Shown one piece after another: positions 1-10,138 of a DNA stretch of 64,000 bases. The notes beneath the pieces are model-generated. The model had not been told where the DNA came from. It did no database searches and worked only from the letters and a program-made list of their open reading frames with translations. The DNA is from Pseudomonas viridiflava. Its GTDB lineage: Bacteria; Pseudomonadota; Gammaproteobacteria; Pseudomonadales; Pseudomonadaceae. Position numbers and translations under genes: made by a program. Each line of letters starts with the position of its first letter. Position 1 is the first letter of the stretch. The stretch is taken from contig NZ_UUPU01000085.1 in assembly GCF_900591205.1 (NCBI RefSeq), forward strand, positions 1 to 64,000, written 5' to 3'.

Positions 1-2
1 TT

Positions 3-118
3 CTTGACGACCATAGAGCATTGGAACCACCTGATCCCATCCCGAACTCAGTAGTGAAACGATGCATCGCCGATGGTAGTGTGGGGTTTCCCCATGTGAG
101 AGTAGGTCATCGTCAAGA
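3..118 (+). rRNA. rrf: 5S ribosomal RNA
   Basis: About 116 nt with the conserved gammaproteobacterial 5S core (CATCCCGAACTCAG and GATGCATCGCCGATGGTAG). The ends pair as the terminal helix: CTTGACGA at position 3 with TCGTCAAG at the 3' end. It is the last gene of an rRNA operon whose 16S and 23S genes must lie left of the window. A strong hairpin terminator follows 12 nt downstream. The exact 5' end is assigned from helix I pairing and could be off by a few bases. Confidence 0.96.
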
Positions 119-129
119 TTAAATTCCAG

Positions 130-167
130 AACCCCTGTTTGCTAACGCAAACAGGGGTTTTGTTTTT
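130..167 (+). terminator. Rho-independent terminator of the rRNA operon
   Basis: A perfect hairpin with arms AACCCCTGTTTGC and GCAAACAGGGGTT around a TAAC loop, followed by a T-rich tract. It sits just after the 5S rRNA and separates the rRNA operon from recC. Confidence 0.93.
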
Positions 168-332
168 GCGGCGCTTGTGGCAGCTGAGCATACTCGCGAT
201 GGGCATTAACCCTAACCACCTGACATGCCGCAAAAGCCCAAAATCTCCCCTAACATTGCATCCCAAGACCGCCAATACCGCCTTCAATGCTAAAGTCGCT
301 CCCTCGATTTTGCTTTTCCCAAGGAAGCCGTT

Positions 333-3300
333 ATGCCGGATGCGACGTCACTCAGCGCTGGATTCATGGTGGTTCACGGTAACCGCCTGGATGAACTGCG
401 TAGCTTGGTAGTCAGCTGGATGCGTCGTTATCCGCTGGCCCCCCTGGAAAATGAAATCGCCCTGGTACAAAGCAACGGTATCGCTCAATGGCTCAAGCTG
501 GCTTTGGCCGAAGATCCGGAAGAAGACGATATGGGTGGCTGCGGCATTGCTGCCGCTATCGACGTACAGCTTCCCGGCAGCTTTATGTGGCAACTCTATC
601 GCATGGTCCTGGGCAAGGATGAAATCCCGCCAAAGTCCCTGCTTGATAAAGCCCCACTGACCTGGCGCCTGATGCGCCTGCTCCCGGAGCTTATTGATCA
701 ACCGCACTTCGAGCCGCTGCAGCGCTTTCTGACCCACGACACCGACCTGCGCAAACGCTATCAACTGGCGGAACGCTTGGCTGACCTGTTCGACCAATAC
801 CAGGTCTACCGCGCCGATTGGCTGGAAGACTGGGCCGCGGGCCGGCACCAACTGCGCAACGGTCGAGGTGAAGCCAAACCACTGAACCCCGCCAATTGCT
901 GGCAGGCGGAATTATGGCGTGCACTGCTCCTGGATGTGGGTGAAGAGGGCATGGCCCAAAGCCGCGCCGGCGTGCACCAACGTTTTATTGAACGCATCAA
1001 CACCCTTGAGCAAGCACCTTCAGGGTTACCTTCCCGAGTGATTGTTTTCGGGATTTCTTCACTGCCCGCGCAGGCACTTGAAGCCCTCGCGGGTCTGGCG
1101 CGATTCAGCCAAGTGCTGCTGTGCGTACACAACCCCTGTCGCCACCACTGGTCCGACATCGTCGCCGACAAAGACCTGCTGCGTAACGAATACAAACGCC
1201 AGGCGCGCAAGGCCGGCATGCCTGTCACCATCGACCCGCAGACCCTGCACCAGCATGCCCACCCGCTGCTGGCCGCCTGGGGCAAACAAGGTCGTGACTA
1301 CATAAGCCTGCTGGACAGTTACGACGACCCCAACAGCTACCGCGCCGCCTTCCGTGACGGCCGCATCGACCTGTTCAGCGACAGTCAGCCGAGCACGCTG
1401 CTCAACCAACTCCAGGACGACATCCTTGAACTGCGCCCGCTCAACGAAACACGTGAGCTCTGGCCTGCCGTCGACCTGCATAACGACAGCTCCATCCGCT
1501 TTCACATTGCCCACAGCGCCCAGCGCGAAGTGGAGATCCTCCACGACCAACTGCTCCAGCGCTTCAGCGCCGACCCCACGCTGCGCCCGCGGGACATCAT
1601 CGTCATGGTCCCCGACGTCGACAGCTACGCACCGCATATCCGCGCCGTGTTCGGCCAGTTGGAAAGGTCAGACCCACGTTTCATCCCCTTCACCCTCACC
1701 GACCAAGGCCAGCGCGGCCGCGACCCTCTGCTGATCGCCGTCGAGCACCTGCTTAAACTCCCGGACAGCCGCTTCCCGGTCAGCGAAATCCTCGACCTGC
1801 TCGACGTTCCCGCGCTGCGCGAGCGTTTCGCGATCAAGGAGCGCGACCTGCCCACACTGCACCGCTGGATCGAAGGCGCGGGCATCCGTTGGGGCCTTAA
1901 CGCCGAGCAACGGGCCGGGCTGGGGCTGCCAAACGAGCTGGAACAAAACAGCTGGCGATTTGGCCTGCGCCGTATGCTGCTGGGTTACGCCGTCGGCACC
2001 GGCCTCGCCTGCGACGGCATCGAGCCCTACGATGAAATCGGCGGCCTCGACGCTGCCTTGATCGGTCCTCTGGTGGCCTTGCTTGACGCCCTGCATGATG
2101 CGCATCAAGCGTTGTCCCAACCGGCGATTCCGCAAACGTGGGGCGAGCGCCTGCAGCGTCTTATGCAGCTGTTCTTCCTGCCCAGCAGCGAACACGATGA
2201 CTACCTCCTGGGCCAACTTGAACAGCTAAGGGAAGACTGGCTGGAAACTTGCGAGTCCGTCGGCCTACAGGACGAGTTACCCCTTACCGTAGTCCGTGAA
2301 GCCTGGCTCGCCGGCCTGGATCAGGGCCGCCTGTCCCAGCGCTTCCTCGCCGGAGCTGTCAATTTCTGCACGCTAATGCCCATGCGGGCGATCCCGTTCA
2401 AGCTGGTCTGCCTGCTGGGCATGAATGATGGCGACTACCCGCGCGCCCAACCGCCGCTGGACTTTGACCTGATGGGCAGCGACTACCGCCCCGGCGACCG
2501 TTCACGCCGTGAGGACGACCGCTACCTGCTGCTCGAAGCGCTGCTGTCGGCCCGCGACCAGCTCTATATCAGTTGGGTCGGCCGTAGTATCCGCGACAAC
2601 AGCGACCGCCCGGCCTCGGTACTGATCGGCCAATTGCGCGACCATCTCGCCAGCGGCTGGCATAACGCAGACGCGCAACCACCCTTATTGGATGCCATGA
2701 CACAGGAACATCCGCTCCAACCCTTCAGCGCCCGCTACTTCCACGAAGGCGACGAACTGTTCAGCTACGCCCGTGAATGGCAATTGCTGCATCAGGCAGC
2801 GGATGCTGCCCCGGAAGACGACGAACTGACGCCGCACCAGCAGGACGAACCTCTGAGCCTCGGCCAACTGCAGGACTTTCTGCGCAACCCGGTCAAACAT
2901 TTCTTCAGCCAACGTCTGAAAGTGTTCTTCGAAGCCGCCGAAGTACCGCTGGCGGATGAGGAACCCTTCGTACTTGACGCACTGCAACGCTACAGCCTCA
3001 GCGACAGCCTGCTGAGTGCCTCGCTGAGCCAGCCTGAGCACCTCGACCGGGCCTTGAACGCGCACGCCCTGCGCCTGCAAGGCAGTGGCCTATTGCCCAT
3101 GGTCGGTTTCGGCGAATGCCTGCGCAACGAACTGATCGAGCCTCTGCCCGACTTGTTGCAGCGCTACCAACAGCTTCTGGCGTTGTGGCCAACTCCCCAC
3201 ACCACCGCTGAACCGATCAGTTTTGAGCATCAAGGTATCGCGCTGGAAGGCTGGATCAGCGGCCTGCATCGACGCAGTGATGGCGGTTTGCTTAGCGTGA

Positions 3301-3785
3301 CCACCATCCCCAACAGCATCGGCTCGATCAAGACCCGCAAGTGGCATCGCCTGATTCGTCCGTGGGTCAATCATGTGGTCGCCTGCGCCTGCGGCTTGCC
3401 ACTCAGCACGGGGTTGGTCGCCAGTGACGACACCTTGCTCCTGGCCCCGCTGGATCAGTCGGCCGCCCGGGAAATCCTCGGTGACCTGCTGCTGGCCCGG
3501 CACAGCGGCATGCGCAAACCGCTGCCCGTGGCGGTTAAAACCGCCTTCGCCTGGCTCGGTCAAACCGACCCCGCCAAGGCCCAGGCCGCCGCCAGCAAAG
3601 CCTACGAGGGCGACGGCCTGACCACCGACGGCGAGCGCCGCGAAACCCCAGCGCTTACCCGACAGTTTCCCGACTACGCGGCGCTCATCGCCAGCGAAGA
3701 GTTCGAAGGCTGGTGCGAAACCCTGTATCGCCCGCTGATTAACGCCCCATGGCGATCGCTCACCAGTGAGGAGGCCGGCGCATGA
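333..3785 (+). CDS. recC: Exodeoxyribonuclease V subunit gamma RecC
   Basis: 1150 residues, close to E. coli RecC (about 1120). RecC is the non-catalytic core of the RecBCD helicase-nuclease. It splits the duplex and scans single-stranded DNA for Chi, and it derives from an inactivated helicase/nuclease fold. The sequence has the family-wide Exonuc_V_gamma character from residue 10 to the end, including the conserved stretch LVCLLGMNDGDYPR near residue 690. The ATG at 333 has an AAGGA element 10 bp upstream. Its stop overlaps the recB start by 4 bp, so recC, recB and recD are translationally coupled. Unlike E. coli there is no ptrA between recC and recB, as is usual in Pseudomonas. Confidence 0.97.
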   Translation: MPDATSLSAGFMVVHGNRLDELRSLVVSWMRRYPLAPLENEIALVQSNGIAQWLKLALAEDPEEDDMGGCGIAAAIDVQLPGSFMWQLYRMVLGKDEIPPKSLLDKAPLTWRLMRLLPELIDQPHFEPLQRFLTHDTDLRKRYQLAERLADLFDQYQVYRADWLEDWAAGRHQLRNGRGEAKPLNPANCWQAELWRALLLDVGEEGMAQSRAGVHQRFIERINTLEQAPSGLPSRVIVFGISSLPAQALEALAGLARFSQVLLCVHNPCRHHWSDIVADKDLLRNEYKRQARKAGMPVTIDPQTLHQHAHPLLAAWGKQGRDYISLLDSYDDPNSYRAAFRDGRIDLFSDSQPSTLLNQLQDDILELRPLNETRELWPAVDLHNDSSIRFHIAHSAQREVEILHDQLLQRFSADPTLRPRDIIVMVPDVDSYAPHIRAVFGQLERSDPRFIPFTLTDQGQRGRDPLLIAVEHLLKLPDSRFPVSEILDLLDVPALRERFAIKERDLPTLHRWIEGAGIRWGLNAEQRAGLGLPNELEQNSWRFGLRRMLLGYAVGTGLACDGIEPYDEIGGLDAALIGPLVALLDALHDAHQALSQPAIPQTWGERLQRLMQLFFLPSSEHDDYLLGQLEQLREDWLETCESVGLQDELPLTVVREAWLAGLDQGRLSQRFLAGAVNFCTLMPMRAIPFKLVCLLGMNDGDYPRAQPPLDFDLMGSDYRPGDRSRREDDRYLLLEALLSARDQLYISWVGRSIRDNSDRPASVLIGQLRDHLASGWHNADAQPPLLDAMTQEHPLQPFSARYFHEGDELFSYAREWQLLHQAADAAPEDDELTPHQQDEPLSLGQLQDFLRNPVKHFFSQRLKVFFEAAEVPLADEEPFVLDALQRYSLSDSLLSASLSQPEHLDRALNAHALRLQGSGLLPMVGFGECLRNELIEPLPDLLQRYQQLLALWPTPHTTAEPISFEHQGIALEGWISGLHRRSDGGLLSVTTIPNSIGSIKTRKWHRLIRPWVNHVVACACGLPLSTGLVASDDTLLLAPLDQSAAREILGDLLLARHSGMRKPLPVAVKTAFAWLGQTDPAKAQAAASKAYEGDGLTTDGERRETPALTRQFPDYAALIASEEFEGWCETLYRPLINAPWRSLTSEEAGA

Positions 3786-6700
3786 GCAGCAAACCCTTGG
3801 CCCTGGCCTTCCCGCTAAAAGGCAGCCAGTTGATCGAAGCCAGCGCCGGCACCGGCAAAACCTTCACCATTTCCGCCCTGTACCTGCGTCTGGTGCTCGG
3901 CCATGGGGGCGACGAATCCAGCTTTGGCCGCGAACTGTTGCCGCCGCAAATCCTGGTGGTGACCTTCACCGACGCCGCCACCAAAGAGCTGCGCGAACGC
4001 ATCCGGATTCGCCTGGCCGAAGCGGCGCGCTTCTTTCGTGACGAAATCGAACAACCGGATGCGCTGATCGCCGACCTGCGCGACCAATACGGGCCCGAGC
4101 AATGGCCCGCGTGCGCCAATCGCCTGGACATCGCCGCGCAATGGATGGATGAAGCCGCCGTTTCGACCATCCACAGTTGGTGCCAGCGTATGCTGCGCGA
4201 ACACGCATTCGACAGCGGCAGCCTGTTCACCCAAACCCTGGAAACCGACCACAGCGACCTGCTCGGCGAAGTGCTGCGCGATTACTGGCGGTTGTTCTGC
4301 TACCCAATGCACGACGACGCGCTCAATTGGGTACGCAACAACTGGGGCGGCCCCGCCGCGTTGATGCCGCGCGTGCGCGCCCTGTTCGGCAGCGAACGGC
4401 CTGCCGATGAAGCCCGCGAGCCCGCAGAGCTGATCAACGCCTGCCTGCAAGAGCGCCGCGAAGCGTTGATACAGCTCAAGGCGCCCTGGCAGCAATGGGC
4501 CGCCGAACTGCGCGATATCTGCCTGCAAGCCGTAGCGGCCAAAGCCGTCGATGGCCGCAAGATGCAAGCGCGTTACTTCGAGCCCTGGTTCGAAAAGATC
4601 AGCGCCTGGGCGGCTGACGAAACCCTCGAACAACTGGACATCGGCACCGGCTTTACGCGCCTGACTCCCGACGGCATGGCCGAAGCCTGGAAGGGCGACC
4701 CGCCGCAGCACCCCGGCATCGACGCAATGGCCGGCCTCAAGGCCGCTCTCGACGCGCTGCCAACCCCCGACGCCGCGGTGTTGCAACACGCCGCCGGTTG
4801 GGTAGGTAAACGTTTCGAAGAAGAAAAACGCCGCCGCGCCGAAATGGGCTTCGACGACATGCTGATCCGCCTCAACGCCGCCCTGCAAAGCGACGGCGGC
4901 GAACGCCTGGCCAGTGTGATCCGCGGGCAGTTCCCGGTGGCCCTGATCGACGAATTCCAAGACACCGACCCGGTGCAATACAGCATCTTCGACAGCATTT
5001 ACCGCATCGAAGAAAACCACCACGACAGCGGCCTGTTCCTGATCGGTGACCCCAAGCAGGCGATCTATGCGTTCCGTGGCGCGGACATCTACACCTACCT
5101 GCGCGCCCGCCAGTCCACCACCGGACGCCACCACACCCTGGGCACCAACTTCCGCTCCAGCCATGCGATGGTCGAGGCGGTTAACCATGTGTTCCAGCGT
5201 GCGGAAGCCGGCCGTGGCGCGTTCCTGTTCCGCGAGCCGAATGGCGACAACCCGGTGCCGTTCCACTCGGTACTGTCCCAGGGGCGCAAGGAGCAATTGC
5301 AGGTCGACGGCCAGACGCTGCCGGCCATGAACCTCTGGCACCTGGCTACCGATCAGCCGATTTCCAACGCGGTGTATCGCCAGCAACTGGCAGGCGCCTG
5401 TGCCACGCAAATTGTTGAATTGCTCAACGGCGGGCAGCAAGGCAGCGCCGGCTTCCTACACGAGGACGGTAGCTTCAAAGGCGTACTTCCGTCAGACATC
5501 GCCATCCTGGTACGCGACGGCAAGGAGGCCCAAGCCGTGCGCGCCGAGTTGGCCGCCCGTGGCGTGCGCAGTGTGTACCTGTCGGATAAGGATTCGGTGT
5601 TCGCCGCCCAGGAAGCCCACGACCTGCTGGCCTGGCTCAAAGCCTGCGCCGAGCCGGACGTCGAACGCCCGCTGCGTGCCGCCTTGGCCTGCGTCACCTT
5701 GAACCTGTCATTGCCGGAACTGGAGCGTCTGAATCAGGACGAGTTGGCGTGGGAAACCCGCGTGATGCAGTTTCGTGGCTACCGGGCGATCTGGCGCACC
5801 CAAGGCGTGCTGCCTATGCTGCGGCGCCTGCTGCACGATTTCAAACTGCCGCAAACCCTGATCGTCCGCAGCGATGGCGAGCGCGTGCTGACCAACCTGT
5901 TGCACCTCAGCGAACTGCTGCAACAGGCCGCGTCGGAACTGGACGGCGAGCAGGCGCTGATTCGTCATCTGGCTGAACACCTGGCGCTGTCGGGGCAGGC
6001 CGGCGAAGAACAGATACTGCGCCTGGAAAGTGACGAGCAACTGGTCAAGGTGGTGACCATCCACAAATCCAAGGGCCTGGAATACGACTTGGTGTTCCTG
6101 CCGTTTATCTGCTCGGCCAAGCCGGTGGACGGCATCCGTTTGCCGCTGCATTACCACGACGAGCAGGGCAAATCCCAGGTGAGCCTGCGCCCGACCGCCG
6201 AATTGATCGCCCAGGCCGACGATGAGCGCCTGGCCGAAGACCTGCGCTTGTTCTATGTCGCCCTGACCCGCGCCAAACATGCGTGCTGGCTCGGCGTTGC
6301 CGACCTCAAGCGCGGCAACAGCAGCAGCTCCGTATTGCACCTGTCGGCGCTCGGCTATTTGCTCGGTGCCGGTGCGGCGCTGGGCGAATCCGCCGGCCTG
6401 GCGCGCTGGCTGCTGGATCTGCAGGCAGGCTGCGCCGCCATCCACTACGGCCACGTGCCCGACGCGCAAGACAGCGTATTCCACCCGCCGCGCAACCAAG
6501 CCAGCCTGCTCGCACCGTTGCTGCCCAAGCGCAAGGCCGCCGAAAACTGGTGGATTGCGTCCTACAGCGCGTTGCGCATCGGCGACAGCATGAGCGCCGC
6601 CAGTCTTGAAGCGCCGGAAAGCCCACAGGCACAGAAGCTGTTCGACGACGAACGCCTGGACCCCGACGCACCGCGTGAAGTGGCAGCGTCCGGCGGTGAT

Positions 6701-7456
6701 ATTCACCGTTTCCCACGCGGCCCTAACCCCGGCACCTTCCTCCATGGCCTGTTGGAATGGGCCGGGGAAGAAGGTTTCAACGTCACCCCCGAGGCGATTG
6801 AAAAAGCCGTGGGTGCACGCTGCAACCGGCGCAATTGGGAGGGCTGGATCCCCACCCTCAGCGGCTGGCTGGGCCACCTGCTGCAAACGCCGCTGCCGGT
6901 GGATAACGATCACGTCAGCCTCAGCCGCCTGCAGCAGTATCAGATTGAAATGGAGTTCTGGTTCGCCAGCCACAAGGTCGACGTGCTCGCCCTCGACAAA
7001 CTGGTGTGCCAGCACACCCACAACGGCGTGTCCCGCGTTGCCGCCGAACCGGTGCTGCTCAATGGCATGTTCAAGGGCTTTATCGACCTGACCTTTGAGC
7101 ACGACGGCCGCTACTACGTAGCCGATTACAAATCCAACTGGCTCGGCCCTGACGATTCGGCCTACACCCATGACGCTATGGAACAGTCGATCCTTGAGCA
7201 TCGGTACGACCTGCAATACGTACTTTACCTGCTGGCGTTGCACCGCCAACTGAAGGCCCGCCTGCCGGACTACGACTACGAGCGCCACATCGGCGGCGCG
7301 CTGTATCTATTCCTGCGCGGCACCCAGGCCGCCAGTCAGGGCGCGTATTTCACTCGGCCGCCCCGCGAGTTGATCGAAGGCTTGGACCTGTTGTTCCAGG
7401 GCAAACCCATCCCGCCCAAGGTTGAGCCCGCCTGGGAACAAGGAGTGCTGTTATGA
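3782..7456 (+). CDS. recB: Exodeoxyribonuclease V subunit beta RecB
   Basis: 1224 residues. RecB is the 3'-5' helicase and only nuclease subunit of RecBCD and loads RecA after Chi. Walker A is SAGTGKT (residues 21-27). The UvrD-type motif II is LIDEFQDTDP with the catalytic DE at 390-391. A late helicase motif VVTIHKSKGLEYDLVF and the motif LFYVALTRAKH follow. The C-terminal nuclease domain keeps the metal site: the Asp of GFIDL (about 1102) and D1115/K1117 in ADYKSN, the equivalents of E. coli D1067, D1080 and K1082. It overlaps recC by 4 bp and recD by 4 bp. All catalytic motifs are intact, so it should be active. Confidence 0.98.
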   Translation: MSSKPLALAFPLKGSQLIEASAGTGKTFTISALYLRLVLGHGGDESSFGRELLPPQILVVTFTDAATKELRERIRIRLAEAARFFRDEIEQPDALIADLRDQYGPEQWPACANRLDIAAQWMDEAAVSTIHSWCQRMLREHAFDSGSLFTQTLETDHSDLLGEVLRDYWRLFCYPMHDDALNWVRNNWGGPAALMPRVRALFGSERPADEAREPAELINACLQERREALIQLKAPWQQWAAELRDICLQAVAAKAVDGRKMQARYFEPWFEKISAWAADETLEQLDIGTGFTRLTPDGMAEAWKGDPPQHPGIDAMAGLKAALDALPTPDAAVLQHAAGWVGKRFEEEKRRRAEMGFDDMLIRLNAALQSDGGERLASVIRGQFPVALIDEFQDTDPVQYSIFDSIYRIEENHHDSGLFLIGDPKQAIYAFRGADIYTYLRARQSTTGRHHTLGTNFRSSHAMVEAVNHVFQRAEAGRGAFLFREPNGDNPVPFHSVLSQGRKEQLQVDGQTLPAMNLWHLATDQPISNAVYRQQLAGACATQIVELLNGGQQGSAGFLHEDGSFKGVLPSDIAILVRDGKEAQAVRAELAARGVRSVYLSDKDSVFAAQEAHDLLAWLKACAEPDVERPLRAALACVTLNLSLPELERLNQDELAWETRVMQFRGYRAIWRTQGVLPMLRRLLHDFKLPQTLIVRSDGERVLTNLLHLSELLQQAASELDGEQALIRHLAEHLALSGQAGEEQILRLESDEQLVKVVTIHKSKGLEYDLVFLPFICSAKPVDGIRLPLHYHDEQGKSQVSLRPTAELIAQADDERLAEDLRLFYVALTRAKHACWLGVADLKRGNSSSSVLHLSALGYLLGAGAALGESAGLARWLLDLQAGCAAIHYGHVPDAQDSVFHPPRNQASLLAPLLPKRKAAENWWIASYSALRIGDSMSAASLEAPESPQAQKLFDDERLDPDAPREVAASGGDIHRFPRGPNPGTFLHGLLEWAGEEGFNVTPEAIEKAVGARCNRRNWEGWIPTLSGWLGHLLQTPLPVDNDHVSLSRLQQYQIEMEFWFASHKVDVLALDKLVCQHTHNGVSRVAAEPVLLNGMFKGFIDLTFEHDGRYYVADYKSNWLGPDDSAYTHDAMEQSILEHRYDLQYVLYLLALHRQLKARLPDYDYERHIGGALYLFLRGTQAASQGAYFTRPPRELIEGLDLLFQGKPIPPKVEPAWEQGVLL

Positions 7457-9558
7457 GCCTGTCGCCGTTACCGCTTGAGGAACTGGCGCCCCTGAGCCAC
7501 GCCGCCGACCTGCTGCAATTGCTCGAGCGCTGGGTTGAACGTGGCTGGCTGCGTGCGCTGGACAAGGCATTTGTCGGCTTCCTGCACGAACTCGACCCGC
7601 AGGCCGACCCGCTGGTACTGCTGGCTGCGGCATTAACCAGCCATCAGCTGGGCCATGGTCACGTGTGCCTTGACCTGTTCGAAACCCTCAAAGCGCCGGA
7701 CTTCGCGCTGTCCTTACCGCCCGAAGGCGACCTGCAAACCGGCGCCATGCTGCTGCCCTCGCAACTGCTCGACGGTTTGGACGGCGCGCACTGGTGCCAT
7801 GCCCTGGCCGCCAGCCGCCTGGTCGCCCTGGCCGTCGATGGCAGTGAAGCCGCGCAAAGCCGCCCGTTGGTGCTGTCCGGCAAGCGCCTGTATTTACGCC
7901 GCTACTGGACCTACGAACGGCGCATCGACACGGCCTTGCGCCTGCGCCTGGCCACCCAGGAAAGTCTCGCCGCCGACTTGCCGCAACGCCTGAACAGTCT
8001 GTTCGACCAACCGCCACCCGATGGTGTGATCGACTGGCAAAAGCTCGCCTGCGCCCTGGCCACCCGTGGGGCGTTCAGCATCGTCACCGGCGGCCCCGGC
8101 ACCGGTAAGACCACCACCGTGGTACGCCTGCTCGCGCTGTTGCAGGCGCCCGCCGTGGAAGCCGGCACGCCGTTGCGCATCCGCCTGGCCGCGCCCACCG
8201 GTAAGGCCGCTGCGCGCCTCACCGAATCCATCAGCCAGCAAGTGCTGTCGCTGAAAGTGCCGGAAAGCGTGAAGGAAAAAATCCCGACCCAAGTCACCAC
8301 CGTGCACCGCTTGCTGGGCAGTCGCCCGGGCACTCGGCATTTCCGTCACCACTTGGGCAACCCATTGCCGTTGGATGTACTGGTGGTGGACGAAGCCTCG
8401 ATGATCGACCTGGAAATGATGGCCAACCTGCTGGACGCCTTGCCGCCCCATGCGCGCCTGGTGCTGCTGGGCGACAAGGACCAACTGGCGTCTGTGGAGG
8501 CGGGCGCCGTACTCGGCGATTTATGCCGCGACGCCGAAGCCGGCTGGTACAGCCCCGAGACGCGCCAATGGCTGCAAACGGTCAGCGGTGAAGACCTCAG
8601 CGCCAGCGGTCTGCAGGAAGACTTCGATGGCAGCCACCCTCTGGCCCAGCAAGTGGTGATGCTGCGTTACTCGCGGCGTTTCGGCGAAGGCAGCGGCATC
8701 GGCCAGCTTGCACGGTGGGTCAACCAGCAAAATGCCGACGAGGCGCGCAAGCTGCTGGCCGCCCGCAGCCACCAGGACCTGTTCTGCGTGAGCCTCAAGG
8801 GCGAGCACGACCACGCGCTGGAGCGCCTGGTACTGGACGGCCAGGGCGATGGCGCCGGCGGATATCGCTATTACCTCACCCTGCTGCACAGTGCGCGCCC
8901 GGCCCTCGACACCCCGCGTGAAGACATCGCCTGGACCCACTGGGCGCAACAACTGCTGCAAGCTTTCGATGCCTTCCAGTTGCTCTGCGCCGTGCGCAAG
9001 GGCCCGTGGGGTGTGGAGGGGCTCAACCTGCGCATCACCGCCGCCTTGCGCAAAGTGCGCCTGATTGAGGGTGACGAGCAATGGTACGAGGGCCGCCCCG
9101 TGCTGATGACCCGCAACGACTACGGCCTGGGCTTGATGAACGGCGATATCGGTATCGCCCTCAAACTGCCCGAAAGCGACGGCGGCCCTCAGGTGCTGCG
9201 GGTCGCCTTCCCACGTAACGATGGCCAGGGCGGCGTACGTTTTGTACTGCCCAGCCGCCTGAATGATGTGGAAACCGTGTACGCCATGACCGTGCACAAG
9301 TCCCAGGGCTCCGAGTTCACCCACACCGCGCTGATCCTGCCGGATGCGCTCAACCCGGTGCTCACCAAAGAGCTGATCTACACCGGCATCACCCGGGCCA
9401 TGCGCTGGTTCAGCTTGATCGAACCACGTGGCGGGGTGTTTGAAGAGGCGGTACGGCGCAAGGTCAAGCGTTTGAGTGGGCTGATGCTGGAGTTGGGTCA
9501 GGAGTCAGAAATATCCGACGCTGTGCTATCGTTGCGGCATCACCCTGAAAACATCTGA
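7453..9558 (+). CDS. recD: Exodeoxyribonuclease V subunit alpha RecD
   Basis: 701 residues, slightly longer than E. coli RecD (608). RecD is the 5'-3' superfamily 1 helicase of RecBCD and restrains RecA loading before Chi. Walker A is GGPGTGKT (residues 213-220). The DEAS motif follows in VLVVDEASMIDLEMM near residue 315, then the motif LLGDKDQL. The C-terminal helicase motif YAMTVHKSQGSEF lies near residue 614 and ITRA near 645. The N-terminal 110 residues form the RecB-contact domain. The gene overlaps recB by 4 bp, and yfiR starts only 13 bp after its stop. Confidence 0.97.
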   Translation: MSLSPLPLEELAPLSHAADLLQLLERWVERGWLRALDKAFVGFLHELDPQADPLVLLAAALTSHQLGHGHVCLDLFETLKAPDFALSLPPEGDLQTGAMLLPSQLLDGLDGAHWCHALAASRLVALAVDGSEAAQSRPLVLSGKRLYLRRYWTYERRIDTALRLRLATQESLAADLPQRLNSLFDQPPPDGVIDWQKLACALATRGAFSIVTGGPGTGKTTTVVRLLALLQAPAVEAGTPLRIRLAAPTGKAAARLTESISQQVLSLKVPESVKEKIPTQVTTVHRLLGSRPGTRHFRHHLGNPLPLDVLVVDEASMIDLEMMANLLDALPPHARLVLLGDKDQLASVEAGAVLGDLCRDAEAGWYSPETRQWLQTVSGEDLSASGLQEDFDGSHPLAQQVVMLRYSRRFGEGSGIGQLARWVNQQNADEARKLLAARSHQDLFCVSLKGEHDHALERLVLDGQGDGAGGYRYYLTLLHSARPALDTPREDIAWTHWAQQLLQAFDAFQLLCAVRKGPWGVEGLNLRITAALRKVRLIEGDEQWYEGRPVLMTRNDYGLGLMNGDIGIALKLPESDGGPQVLRVAFPRNDGQGGVRFVLPSRLNDVETVYAMTVHKSQGSEFTHTALILPDALNPVLTKELIYTGITRAMRWFSLIEPRGGVFEEAVRRKVKRLSGLMLELGQESEISDAVLSLRHHPENI

Positions 9559-9571
9559 GAGAAATCGCTGC

Positions 9572-10138
9572 ATGAACGTGGCTGTCTCGTCCACAGAGCG
9601 TAGTTTGAGCTGGAGACACCTGCTGCTGGTGGCGGTTCTGTGCCTGCTTGCGCCCGCTGCAGGGGCTCACGCCCCCAGCCCTGCCGAGTCCCGCGCCCAG
9701 GCGGTCACCCAAGTGGTGCTCGGTATTCTCAGTTACGCGCGCTGGCCGGTGGAGCCTGCGCAACTGCGCCTGTGCATCGTCGGGCCGACCCAATACACCG
9801 ACGACCTGGTCAAGGGCACCACCCAGGCCACCGGCCGTCCGGTGGTGGTGCAGCGCCTGTTGGCCGACCATCCCGACATCGTCAATGCGTGTGATGCCGT
9901 GTACATCGGCAAACTCACCGGCGATGAACGCAACCGTCTGTTTGCCTCGTTGATCGGCCACCCGGTGCTCAGCATCAGCGAAGGGGGCGACCAGTGCACG
10001 GTGGGCAGCCTGTTCTGCCTGCGGGTGGGCGATGAACAAGTGTCGTTCGAGGTGAACCTCGACTCCGTGGCGCGCAGCGGCGTGCGCATTCACCCCAGCG
10101 TGCTGCAACTGTCCCGCCGCCGAGCGACCACGCCATGA
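9572..10138 (+). CDS. yfiR: YfiR-type periplasmic repressor of diguanylate cyclase YfiN
   Basis: 188 residues with an N-terminal hydrophobic signal segment (residues 15-32, ending AGAHA). In P. aeruginosa YfiR is a periplasmic dimer that binds the periplasmic domain of YfiN and holds the cyclase off. Its redox-sensitive cysteines control stability. Here four cysteines (C68, C107, C142, C149) reproduce the spacing of the P. aeruginosa set (71, 110, 145, 152), including the 7-residue pair in DQCTVGSLFC. The stop overlaps the start of yfiN by 4 bp. The start is the ATG after GAGAAATCGCTGC. The family is DUF4154. Confidence 0.9.
   Translation: MNVAVSSTERSLSWRHLLLVAVLCLLAPAAGAHAPSPAESRAQAVTQVVLGILSYARWPVEPAQLRLCIVGPTQYTDDLVKGTTQATGRPVVVQRLLADHPDIVNACDAVYIGKLTGDERNRLFASLIGHPVLSISEGGDQCTVGSLFCLRVGDEQVSFEVNLDSVARSGVRIHPSVLQLSRRRATTP

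Noticed and set aside
3815..5440. 541-codon open frame antisense to recB
   Set aside because: Runs on the opposite strand within a well-supported gene in GC-rich DNA; the predicted protein has a Pro/Gly/Val-rich composition with no family motif.
5708..7288. 526-codon open frame antisense to recB
   Set aside because: Shadow of recB; no ribosome binding site and no recognisable domain.
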